Source: Xiphias gladius (taxonomy: Eukaryota > Chordata > Actinopteri > Istiophoriformes > Xiphiidae). From it: DNA of 64,000 nt. Location of the stretch: contig NC_053417.1 of assembly GCF_016859285.1 (NCBI RefSeq), positions 22,288,706 to 22,352,705 of the forward strand, in the 5' to 3' direction. The position numbers were made by a program, and so were the translations under genes. The notes beneath the pieces are model-generated. The model did no database searches and was not told the origin of the DNA. It was given only the letters and a program-made list of their open reading frames with translations. Positions 12,393-24,099 of the stretch are shown here, piece after piece (position 1 is the stretch's first letter; each line of letters begins with the position of its first letter).

Positions 12393-13149
12393 TCCAACCC
12401 AAAAAAAAAAAAAACGATCTGAGAAATTTTATTTTTTCCCACCATCCGCCAAGGGAAGTAAGTGGAAAAACCTGTTCCTGTGGTAACCTAGCCATTGCCA
12501 CTCAGACCCACAGTGCCTAAACATGCTGCTTGCCCATAGGAGACTTTTATTACGTTCTCCAACAAGAACTTACAATATCCTTTCCATTTAAAAAAAAAAA
12601 AAAAAAACCTGTCAAATACATCTGGTACAAATTCATAGCTTCAGACTCCAGAGCAAAACCAAACAGGGTATGCTGTTAAAGCATCCAAAAGAGATAATCA
12701 GGTTCTTTGAATGGTATTTCCAGGAAGCCAGGACCGGCTGGGATAACTTGAACTTGCCGGGTCGTATTTCTATAATTAGGTTCTGTACCCTTCATAATTC
12801 CCCCTCACTTGTTTTCATCAGGAGGACCTGCTCTTGCTCCTGCTCTCTCTCCTCCCTCTGTGCCGAAACGAGGAGGACACGGAGCATCCACTCAGGAGGA
12901 GGATTTCATACACTTTCCCACAGCAGGTTGAGTGAGTCCATAAGGTTTTTCAAGTCTGCGTAAAATAAGGATGTCGCGCAAACACAAAACAGCAGCTTTC
13001 CCGTAACTCTTGAGGCTGATTTGTCCTGGGTTTTCCTCGGAGGTGACGATAACAGACGACCAACGCATCGTCGCATTGTAAAGGAACCGTGGTAGTGATG
13101 CAGAGCTGAAAAATATGACTAATCCTCACCATCAAAAAAAACAAACAAT

Positions 13150-13442
13150 GTAACTGAGTGTTTAAGTAATTTTAATAAAGATTCACTGGTTCCAGGCCGT
13201 CAATTGTGAGGTTCTGCTGCTGTTCTTTGTCCTTTTGGGAAGGGAGTGAGTGTCTTTGGGGTTCTGGTCGGTCAAAACAAGCAATTTGTATATGTCACAT
13301 TTGGCTCTGGGCCATTTTGCAAGTAATTCTTTTCTTTTTCTGACACTGCATAGACCAAACAATGAATAGATTAAGAAAGAAGAATGAACTCCTTCCGTAG
13401 ACTAAATGATGATGAAAATAATGCTAACTTGTAGCCCTACAG
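13150..13442. repeat. Dispersed teleost repeat, family A (diverged copy)
   Basis: It contains ATTCACTGGTTCCAGGCCGT, GTGAGGTTCTGCTGCTGTTC and GGTCGGTCAAAACAAGCAAT, and ends AACTTGTAGCCCTAC. Confidence 0.7.
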
Positions 13443-15606
13443 CGTTTTGCCTTTGGCAATATTATGAAGCTATTGTTTCTTTGGTAACAGTGTTACATAA
13501 AGCTGTGTCAATAACAGGCCACGCTGTGCGATCTGAGGATGTGACCGGCTGAGGTGATGTTTTCAGGGTTTCTGCAGTTCCTACTGGTCACCAACAGAGG
13601 TTGACAGAGATCACAGATCATTAATATTAAAGATCATGAAGCAGAACAAAAATCCCAAGTTTGTGGGGATTTTTCCGAGGCACACAACGTAAAGCGGACG
13701 TGTGCTCCAAGAAGCACCAGAAGAGGTTAAGATGCAGCGGAGCGATCGTGACTGCGGGGAAAGTCGTCATGACAATATTCTACTGCAGCCGCAGCACCTG
13801 TCCGTGTCATTTGGCCCCTCGGTCCCTCTTAGATCATGGATGAAACTCTTCGGCCTCTCTGGCATCTCTGTCTGGGGCTTCCCATGGGAACAAGCTGCCC
13901 CTCACACCAACTTTCAGAAACGTCAACCTCTGACTCAGCATTCTTTCACGGGCAGTTTGCTTTGACTCTCTTTGACATGTTAAACACTTATCCTACTATT
14001 TACTTCTATTCACAGTTTTCAGGGACACAAATGCCGACACAGGGCTATAGCAAATCTGCAACATACTATAAATATACAAGGCCTCAATAATAACCATGTA
14101 TTTGATATTGCATTACGTTTGATATCCCGATAAGTGATAAGCCTGATACTGTGCCAGCCATGGTGAAATATGCAAGAGCATTAATTCTACTGGGGATAGG
14201 GGTCGAGGGGGTTTCCAAATCTGATTTTTACTTTTTAGTTTCAGGCTGATTTTCTTACTAAAATCTCACATGGTTCTCTTACTGTCCCGCCCCGTAGTTC
14301 AGATGAGAGACGAGAGGATTTGCAGAGTAATCAGGGTAGAAAAAACTACTTCACCTACTCTGCATTAAATGATCATGTAATCTGTAGTCTTAGTTATTAA
14401 AACTCGTATTAAATGAGAAATGTTACTGTAGAAAGACCGGTTTATACTAAGCAGAGTAAAAAAGTGTCATTTCGGGAAACTACGTGGAATCATGTGAAAA
14501 TTTTGAACGCCCCCCCCCCCAGCTTTTGTCAAACGTTACCCCATGCACTAGAAAGCATAAGTCTCTAAGACTTTCCGCCTCCATATGAGTGTTGCATAAA
14601 TATTTATAGTAGGCGTACATGCCAAGTGTGCCTGCAAGAAACGCTCCCCCAACTCTCAGTTTCAGATATAACACATCCACTGCTATATTTATACGGCTTA
14701 TTTACGCTGCATAGAAGACCAGTTTCACCGCCTGCCTCACATCTATATTAGGCACAAAAAGTCTGGCACATCGTCTGCAGCCGCCTGCGCGTGCTGTCAA
14801 GCTGATACGGAGACAGCAAGCAAATAAATAGATCTGCGAAAAGCTGAGATGACACGCTGTCACACTCCAGATTTCAAATTTAGAAACAGCGGCGGCGGTG
14901 GCGGCCACGGCAAGACATCACGCAAGTCAATAATCAATCCAACTAATTTTAACCATTTTGCGCAACAATGCCTCAACAACACGGCCATTGTGACTATTAT
15001 TGTGCTGGGTCATCGTCATGTGATTGGAAGAGGAAGTGGGACACCTTCAATTGAAACAGCTGTTCAGACACATATTCCAAAGGAAATAACAGGAAATAAA
15101 ATATTCTGTGATTCTTCAGAAAAAGCGCTGGCACTTCAGTCTTTGGTGGGACTGACTGCTGCTCTCGCAGCGGCAACACAACACAGCTCGGATTCAGCCC
15201 GTGTATGTTTAACAGTGTAATGGCATTCCACTAATGAAGAAATTGAAGAAATTAGTTTAAAAAAAATGTGGATTCGGGTTAAAGGTTGGGTCTGTCCGGC
15301 ATGACAAGTTTTTCTTCCCGATCTTGTGTTTTGGCTGGATCTAGGGGAAAAGGAGATAAACTATAAATCTGCAACAACATGTCCAGAACCAGAGGGGGGA
15401 AAAAAAAAAAAAAATAAGCAGAGTCTACCAAACATCTGCAATGAGAGCTCTGTTTGAACACAGTGGTGTACTGTCCTCTGTATGCTTCACCCTGACAATG
15501 AGGCCATGTATTACTACCTCTAAACAACATAACAGAGACATGGAGACACAAAATACAGATAATCAGACTGCGTTCTGCTAATAGAGGACCGTCCTCGTCA
15601 TCACTG

Positions 15607-15627
15607 TCATCATCATCATCATCATCA
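15607..15627. repeat. TCA trinucleotide microsatellite
   Basis: About seven TCA units lie in the mitf intron. Confidence 0.8.
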
Positions 15628-16119
15628 CACAGGCAAAGTGGTGAGTTTCACAACTTCCCAGTTGTACCGCAGCTGGAAATGGTCTCATTATGTCCTAAAA
15701 TCACTCAGGAAAGGGAGTCACGCAGTTTCGTCATGGCTTAAAAATAAAACTGGTTAGATTTCGTTGGTCTGTATCTATTTATCTATATTCAGCACACGTT
15801 TCGTAAATGAAGTCATGAGTATTAAAAGTCACTATCGGTCACTCTGAGGAGCACTGAGTTCATACTCTTTGTTTTCCTCAAAGGAAACTTGTGGCTTTAC
15901 AGGAGTCTTGTCGTCCTTCCGAGGTTGTCATGCAAACAGCCCAGACTCCAGGAAAAATAACTGTGCCGGGCTAAGAAAAAGTCTGGCACATGACACCTCA
16001 TAAAATTACAACTTGGTTTTTGGTTTGTTTTTTTTTTTGCACCTCAGTTTCTGTGTGGATTTAAGAACAAGATATAACATCCTAATCTGTGAGCTTTAAA
16101 AGTTTTTAACCTTCAGACA

Positions 16120-16272
16120 GAGCCCCCCCCCAGTCTGTATGCTAAGCTAAGATAACCATCTGCCGGCACGTAGCATCATAATGTAACGTACGGATACGAA
16201 AGCGGTATCAATCTGCTCATCAAAGGCTCGGCCAGAAAAGTGAATAAGCATATTTCTCCGAAATACTGAACT
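16120..16272. repeat. Single arm of dispersed palindromic teleost repeat, family D
   Basis: It contains CAGTCTGTATGCTAAGCTAA, GCGGTATCAATCTGCTCATC and GAATAAGCATATTTCTCCGA. These match one arm of the palindromic element present more fully at 45750-46197. Confidence 0.6.
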
Positions 16273-17385
16273 CACGAATCCCTACACCAGCCAGGGAGAT
16301 AATAAAAGGTAATAGCATCTGGATGAAACACCACACACCAACAGACACACCAGACAAACACAGTCACTGTGCAGCACTTCCAGAAAAAGGGTGAAAGGTC
16401 AAATCAGACCACATAGACCTGACTCAGCTCAATGTCGATTGTTTGGACAGGCCTCAATGTGCTAGAGCTGAAAATAGCTTTCTAATAAGTCTGCACTGCA
16501 GAGTGTTTGTGTGTTGTGTCCTGGTCCTGAGACGCCAGAGGAGCTATCAATTGTTGCTACATTTATTCTGTGAAAACATTTTGGCTTTGTTTGGATTTCA
16601 GAGCACTTTCTCTCAACAGCTACACGCAGAAGGTCGCTGCCGTTTGCCAACCCCCCCCCGTATAATTTACAGAAAGACAGACCCAGACTTGGTCCAAAAC
16701 CAGATTTGGTCTGTTCAAACTGCTTGAGCTCTCCTTCAGGTGCTGATCTGCTCTACTGGTGTACGCAGCCTCCAGTCGGTGAATTTTAACTGTCAACTTT
16801 TTTTTTTTTTTTTGCCCTGAATTGCAAAGCAGCTCCACTCCCTCCACTACAAGAAGCATCTGCGTCGTTTACCCTTTCAGGCTGACCTTAGGTTTTCGAC
16901 CTGAACTGGCCCAACTCAAATACTAACGCACCACTATCTGACAAATCACAGCAGTTACTGTTGTAATCGCCTATAAAAAAAAAAAATATTTCTGAGGAGA
17001 ATCCAAACAAAAATCCAGCCCATTTGCTTGAACATGTTCATCAGCCGTCATCACGAGTCGGGCTGAGCAGCATCTCACCAAACCCCGACTGGTCTGCTCC
17101 TCTGCGAGCTAATATTTGAAGTGGATGTTGACAAGACAACACCCAAGTGTTGCATAACTTCGTGCCAGCGGGATAACCATAAGGAGCGAGAGACAGGCTG
17201 AATCCCCCGGTCCGGGGCTCGGCGCCGGGACCGGCTCCAGGAAACATCACCGGAGGAGCCCCCAACACATGCACGGACCCTGGACAACACTCAAAAAAAA
17301 AAAAAAAAGTCTGCAGCCTAATTAGCACCTCGACACCAAAACCGCTGCAGCGTGGGAAATAACTGACCGCGGCCAAAGAACTGAC

Positions 17386-17489
17386 CTGTTTTTCAAGGGT
17401 TGGCTCTTCAGTTCGTAATACGTTTTGGGTTCCTCCTGAAACTCCTCTCCAACCTCGAAGTCGGGAACGATTCCCGATTCGGACTGCAT
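17386..17489 (-). CDS. mitf: MITF-A first coding exon (exon 1A)
   Basis: This exon encodes the MITF-A amino terminus. It begins MQSESGIVPDFEVGEEF and runs through EEPKTYYELKSQPLKN, almost identical to human MITF-A. It has 34 codons plus two bases (AG), then the donor GTCAGT. The AG joins the C that opens exon 1B at 4643 to give a serine codon, so the two exons are phase-compatible and read PLKN-S-SPSDQHGSSKPP. The start was placed at the ATG matching the human one. An in-frame ATG five codons upstream (17504, MTPAS) could extend the protein. In zebrafish mitfb makes the A-type form and mitfa the M-type form, which hints at mitfb. Other fishes keep both start types, so this is only a hint. Confidence 0.95.
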
Positions 17490-18760
17490 GCTTGCAGGTG
17501 TCAACTTCTGGAAATGTTAAACCTCTTTAAAAAAAAAAACCCAAACAAAAAAAACAAAAAAAAAAACCCCAAAACAGACAGACGGTATTTGTGCCGCCGT
17601 ACTTCGCTCCCTGCCGACCACTGTCAACGCGAGCCGCCTCTGTCCGGGACCCAGAGCTCTGTAGTCCTCCACTGCGGCGGGCACGGCGCGGCTGGCCGGC
17701 TGCAAGCGGCGCGCGAACTACCGCTACCAGGGTGCACCTCGGCTGCCAATGTCAGCGTGGTTCTCATTGGTTGCAACATCCTCGGGAGGGGGGGGGGTTT
17801 AGGGGTTACAGTCCTTGTTTGCGCACAGTGAAATTCTAGCCTCAATAAGTTTCATTTCCTTCAATCAAACTGAGTGGTTACGATTACAATTCATTTGTTG
17901 TCAAACAGATGTGTGCACACACACACACCGGTGCCGTGTTTTCAAATGGATGCTAATCTGCGACCTGCAGTCTTAAGGCTCTATTATCTTAAGAGCCAGT
18001 AAACTTAAATTGCACCTCACCAAAACACTATATATATATTATATATATATATATTATATATATATATATTATATATATATCAGCATGTAAACTTGCTATC
18101 TTAATATCCCCTAGGATTTAAAGGGGAAAAAATGCAGCTTCTGAGACAAGCTGTCTAAGTTCGGGAAAGCACAATTACTATTGCGTGAGAGGACAAAATC
18201 AATGGATGGTTGATTATTATGACATTGAATTTCCAGCGTGAATAGTGCACGTGAAGCGACGCCGACGAGACCGCAAGCTACCGGAAAGTATGAATCAGCT
18301 TCTAATGATTTCACGCTCAGTAATGGAAAAGCATGTCCACACGTGCATCTCTGTGAAGGATTTACGCGGTCGCCTGGCCGGTCGTGCGAGCACTGCGCCC
18401 GCACAAGTGATTCGCGTGCGGTTTTTTCTGCCCCGAGACGCCACGGAATCGATCTCACAATCGCACCCGAGCGGCGATCGTTGCAACCTCAGTCATTCGC
18501 AGCCCGAACCTTGCGGTCGTCCCACTGCCTCGGCAGCTCGGCCGGGAATTCTGCGAGGTCGCGCAGGCATCGCGCCCAGATCCCAACAAACCTGGCGACT
18601 CTGTCGACCCTCATGTCTGTTGTCCTCCGTTTCCTGTGCAGACGGACTGACCTGACTTTGCTGCTCGTCTCCTCGGCCCCGCGCTCTCGCCAAGTTTGCT
18701 CTACCCGGTCGGACTACCTACCTTCCACTTGGGGGCAGTACAGAGCTACAAAAGCCAGTG
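17490..18760 (-). promoter_or_regulatory. mitf: CpG-rich upstream region of mitf exon 1A
   Basis: CpG density is high immediately upstream of the MITF-A start, at about 17580-17770 and again at 18240-18720, far above the AT-rich surroundings. The two GC-rich parts are separated by an AT stretch with a TATATATTA tandem repeat at 18030-18080. This is the expected place for the MITF-A promoter. The transcription start cannot be fixed from sequence alone. An A-rich run (17525-17575) lies directly upstream of the coding start. Confidence 0.55.
18030..18080. repeat. Short AT tandem repeat
   Basis: Two to three units of a TATATATATATTA-type motif of about 18 bases lie between the two GC-rich parts upstream of mitf exon 1A. 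Confidence 0.8.
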
Positions 18761-19494
18761 CGGAGGGGCCCCCGCAGGGGGGCGCTTTCTATTACAGCAG
18801 GGAAATTCAAGTTCAATATTTGCATTTGCCTCATCCTGGTGAACTGGTTTGAGTTTGCGTTTTACAGATGCAAACATCATGCAAATGTGCTCGTGCTGGA
18901 AAGCACACGGGCTTAAAAATCATAAATAAGGCTTTAAATGACACGATGATCATTTAAAACAGACATAGCTGGAAGCAAACAGAACCCTGTTTTTTTTTTT
19001 CATTTCAAAGATCACCAATATCTGCACAGGACATTTTCCCTGTCACAGTGGCTCAGACACACGTGAAAAGCAAACTCGGTTGCTGTCAGATCAGGAGACG
19101 TGATGCAGGAGCTGGAGGGGCTTCACGTTCAGTCAAAGAGGACAGAGTCAGACGCACAATAGACGAGACAAGGCATATTATTCTGGGTGCTGGGGGGTGA
19201 ATGGGGGCACCGATTGCACAGGGGCTCCAGCTGAGGGAGGCCCCCACAGTTTTTCTAGACTACAATGCCCTTTTTCATTCCTCAAGTGGTTATAGCATAT
19301 AAATATTTGATGCTGGCGATACAATATTCACACTGTTGTGTCTTTGAAGCACAATTTGGTTAGAAACCGACAAAAATATCATCCTGATTTCACCACAACA
19401 CAACAACTAACGAAAATTTCAAAAAAGTAGAAATAAATCTGGATACATACACAAAAAACAAACAAACCACTGGTTCAAATTTGAAAAAATTTGG

Positions 19495-19790
19495 GTCAAT
19501 ATAGCAGCGAAGCAAAAATATTTACTCAATTACTGTACGTAAGAACAATTTCGAGATACTTTTACTTGACTATTTCCGTTTTATGCTACATAAGACATCT
19601 ACTTTACTACTTTTTGGAGGGAAATATTCTACTTTTTACTTCACCATATTTCATTTGACAGCAATACCTAGTAGTTGCTTTGAAGGCTGCACTTATACCC
19701 AAAAAAGATCTGATCAACCTTTGAAATGATGCATTCAGAGACTGAAGTGCAGTATGTAAAATTAGTTATAATTAGCTCCACCTCAACCAA
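19495..19790. repeat. Dispersed teleost repeat, family B
   Basis: ATTTACTCAATTACTGTACG, TTTTACTTGACTATTTCCGT, TTTTATGCTACATAAGACAT and AGTTATAATTAGCTCCACCT mark a family B copy. Confidence 0.7.
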
Positions 19791-20924
19791 CCAATTTACA
19801 GTAAAAACTCGCTGTGGCTGGTGTAATAAAAAAAAAAAACATATATTTTTTTTACACACACCCCATAGTAAAAAAAAAAAAAAAACACCACTTTTTTAAC
19901 AAATTGATGATTTTTTTGGACCGGATTTTTTTTTTCTTGTGTGTGTACTGGGGTAAAATTAATCTAGAATTACATCGGTGCTTGACTGACACAGTATCGT
20001 TTTCTGAGCAGGGGGACTACACACCTTTGAAAGGTTTGGTTGTAGACCTGGTCACTGATCAGCCTGCTCATGCGCACGGCGCCCATAATTCATGCATGAA
20101 GACTGCAGCCCACGAATGAATGACGGCAAATGTCCAGTTTCATACTGGCCACGTGCCCTGAGATAACTGAACACGTGGACATAATTACAATGGCTCACAC
20201 GCCGTCGTTTACACAGTGTTGTGCGGATTTAATAAGCGCTGACAGACAGTGCAAACACTGCTGGCTAATAACAAAGAGCATGAACCGAGATGTAGGCCGG
20301 CAACAGCAGAAAAGCGTTTCTGCTCAGGTGTGAACAGACGGTCCTCTGTACCTGTGTGTTCGCTCACAGCTCAGTTCATGGGAGACGGATGCCAGCAGGG
20401 GGCCTGTGGCTGTTTTTCCCACAGAGCACTTCCTGTATGCTGGAGTCAAAAAAAAGATCCTAGTACATGAGCCAACTGCGTCCGGTAGTTCCAGGACACT
20501 AGTGAAGGCTTTTGTTGACATGTTGTCATTGACTGATCATTTCATTTGTCCTGCAAAGAAAACTGGAACGTGGTCAGGCGACAGGCCCACTGGTCTGTAC
20601 CCATTATAACACACTCATTGCCACAGTAGAAAATGAATGGACCTCTCCTACTTGAAGGATTATACTAGGGTCTTATGCTCCTCTTCATTGTGTTTCTCTT
20701 GGGGATATTGAGATACAGTATGGTCAGTGACCTTATTTTCCTTTGTACAATGCACATTTAAATTTGCCAGTGTAAGCTAAAATAATGATGCACAGTATAT
20801 TACTCAGTACATGGACAGATTGATTTCCTGGAGGGCAAAAATTTGTTGCCGGGCCCGTACTGACCTCACGATACACAGAAGTTTCATTATTTTCCCAGGC
20901 CCCCGGAAACCGACGCGTACAGTG

Positions 20925-21250
20925 TAGCAGAAATGATTAGCTGATTAATCGATTAGGTCTGACAATCGATTTTGATAATAAATGAATTGTTTTTTTAATA
21001 AAAAATGCCAAAAATTCACTGGTACTTGGCTTCTGAAATGCGATTATTTGCTAGTTTTTACATTTTTTCTATGATAGTAAACTCAACATATTTGGGGTTG
21101 TTGACTGTTGGTCTAACGACAAAAGTAATTAGAATATTTTAACTTGGGCTTCAAGGAATAATGAGGATATTTTTCACTATTTTCTGACATTTTACACTAA
21201 ACAGTCAATGGATTATTAAAGAAAATAATTGTCAGACCTATTAATAATGA
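20925..21250. repeat. Dispersed teleost repeat, family A
   Basis: GATTAGCTGATTAATCGATT at the start, CACTGGTACTTGGCTTCTGA and GTTGACTGTTGGTCTAACGA inside, and AAAATAATTGTCAGACCTAT at the end mark it as the same family. Confidence 0.7.
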
Positions 21251-24099
21251 CCGTGGTTCATTATTATTAGGAATTCATGTCTTAAAACTCGATTTTGACG
21301 CAGAGGGCAAAGCACACCATTTGCACAGCATTTCATAGACACAGTTGATATTCAAATCAACAAATTGTCAACAATTGCAACAAATTTGTGATTAATCAAA
21401 TGTAGACCCAAATGCAATGGAGTAAACCTGGGGCTTTTGAGGGCCTTGTGTGTGTATTATTGGAGGAATATTAGACCAGAAATTCTTATTCTTGATCTTA
21501 CAAAACTTAGTTGTAATATGAGAACTCATGAGCTTAGTAACTGAAAATGTGTATTTCCAATACCAGACATCTTCATACAAATCTGATTGGCATCATTGCC
21601 CAGTGAAATGTCCTTTCAGAAATGAGGCTACATAATCTCACTACTAAAAAGTAAAAACTGTTGTGGTAAAATAATTGAAATTTTTTTTTTGACCCTTATC
21701 ACACAATGTCTGCCGAAAGGGAGACTTTTCCATTTACTGGTCAAAATGTTTTTTATAATCTACGGTATGTACCCAACGTTTGCAGCACTCTTACTCTAAG
21801 TTTGTCTGTATGAGATCACAGATAGAGTTATTTCCAGCTTTATGTTGTTGCTCAGCTCTTTCAGTTTCTATTATGGTGATGTGTTGTGTGGGTGTATTTG
21901 CATAATGCATCTGCCAACCAACATTTGACCATGCTTAAATGGAGACTGAAGGAAAATTGCACGCACAGTCAGTTATGCATAAAAATACAAATACATATTC
22001 CCAAATTGCATGGGTTACTACGGTAGTTATGAAATAGCCAGACATTGCATTTTTAATTATGCAAAAAGGATTTTAAAACTGATGAGGGCTTGGGGGTACT
22101 TTCTGTGTTTTAATATTCCTTTCTAACAACTGTGGACTGTGGATCTCGCAAAAGTTCATGAACATGTCTGCATCGATATAGAGGAGTTAAAATAAAAAAT
22201 GAAATAAAACGTGCAGATGGAAAATCGCATCAATCATGTACATACATTCTTGCTGACTTGAAGCTCGTGTTGTGAAATGTACTGTAAATGTTTACGTTGC
22301 CGGATCTGATGAAAACACTGTCTCAGACGTACAACAGTTCAGCTTGCCATTGACGAGAGAATTAATTGAATTCCTAATGAGGCTAAGGAGGGTAATGAGG
22401 GAATCCTATTCTTTTGTTTACAACAGCATTTTCCTGTAAGGAGGAGACTCACCGGACAGATGGTTTTGGGGGATCTTAATGAGATACTTATTCATGTCTG
22501 ATGTCAAAAAATCCAAGACCAGTGTGGGGGTGGGCCTCGCTCTGCCGACGGGCTCCAGCATTTACCGTGGACTGTGAGGACATACAGGAATACCTATGAG
22601 GACATTTGTGCAACAGAATTCAATGTTATTTGGGGACTTTAAAAGAGGCTCCTGTGCCTGTTTCTTTTGGAAAATTACCAGCTGCGTAAGAGTAAAGGCA
22701 GCAATGAATATTTCAGGAGCACCCGCGTCACTCCCGAGCAGGAATGAACATCGCATGTGAAACGCACACCAATAATCTGGTTCAGCAGTAGGCCCATTGT
22801 GTCTTTGGATTTCCACATGTCTGAGGTGTTAATTGATGCGTGAAGGGACATAAACCTAATAGTTGCCCCGGTGGCATAATTACAGCCACCAAACTGGTAT
22901 TTAAATTTGCTGAGCAAATATTTGCCATAAACGGTACTGAATGTTGACTTTGACCCTCATCCTAGTGTAGGTCAACTTGTTCTATAGGCTGAGCTGTAAG
23001 GTCCTTTGAATATGGCGCCGGTTTTTGGCCATCAAATAGGCGGAAAACAGGCCTCAGAGCCCAGGACATACTGTACATCAACTAATAAAGCTGTTTGAGC
23101 TGCCGGTGTGCACCGTTTTCCCGTGTTTTGACAGTGGGCTGACCTGCTATATGCATCCTCCTACAGCAGCTCACATTTTTCACCACTTACTGTAAGCCCC
23201 TGTTCATTGCCACAGGTCAATTTATATGTGAGGAAAACAGCCCACGTGCAAAGACAGAGTGCATCCGAGCAAGCTAAAACATACATAAAAAAAAAACCTG
23301 TCAACGGGATTTCTGAGAATCTACCCACCGCCCTAAAAGACAAGCAATGTGATGAAAAAAATTACGTCGTGCTACCAAAACCAAAGACCAGTGCAATGGA
23401 AAAACAGTCATGTATACAGTCATTTAGTCCTATAGCAGTCCTTTATATCTCAAGAATCTAGTGATAAAGTTTTTTTAAAAAAAACAAACAACAAATTGAT
23501 TATTTGTGAATACAGGCATACAATAATCAAAAAATATTATTTAACTTTTTTTACTGTGTGGATCTGCAAATGAATTGAGATTTATTGTTATTGTTATGTT
23601 TTACTGTCATTTTTTTGCATTTGTTTGTATCTCGTATGTTTGGTGTTGATGTAATTTTATTGAGTGGGGTGTAATGGTGACTTTGTGAATGTTTTATTTT
23701 CCAGTTTAGCCGTAAACATTTGTTGAGTAATGTAGCATTTTATTCAATACGGACACCAGGAAAATTGGTTGTTGTCATGGTAACAACTAATGAGAATCCA
23801 AATACTATACAATGAACTGATGTTATATGACACACTGAGGCCTCTATAAATTGATAATGGAGGCATAATGTGCTCTTATATGATTAATGTTGTTGAGTTT
23901 TGGAGAAAATATAAAATCCATTCACTGATCTGATACACGAGGGAACAAATACTCTGCTTTAAGGCAAATAAAAATTGTTATATAAAATAATGTGTATATA
24001 ATGGCTATAATATATACGTTTAAACGTAATCTCATAATTCTGGCTGCTGACAGTGAATAGGGCGCCTACAGAGCATTTTAAAGGAAAGCGAGGGATGCG

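Larger units (their letters stand above)
4644..17385 (-). other. mitf: mitf intron between exons 1A and 1B, 12.7 kb
   Basis: This is a long intron in which mammals place several alternative first exons (1J, 1C, 1E, 1H, 1D). None could be identified here. It contains dispersed teleost repeats, one tRNA-derived SINE, a CA and a TA microsatellite, and several A/T homopolymers. Two GC-richer islands inside it, about 7680-7790 and 9720-9930, could be internal promoters, but nothing in their coding potential supports that. The open frames here are repeat- or composition-driven and do not look like protein-coding exons. Confidence 0.7.

Noticed and set aside
18238-18852. 204-codon plus-strand open frame as a protein-coding gene
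   Set aside because: It lies in CpG-dense DNA where stops are rare, overlaps equally long frames in other phases and the minus strand, and has no recognisable domain or splice context.
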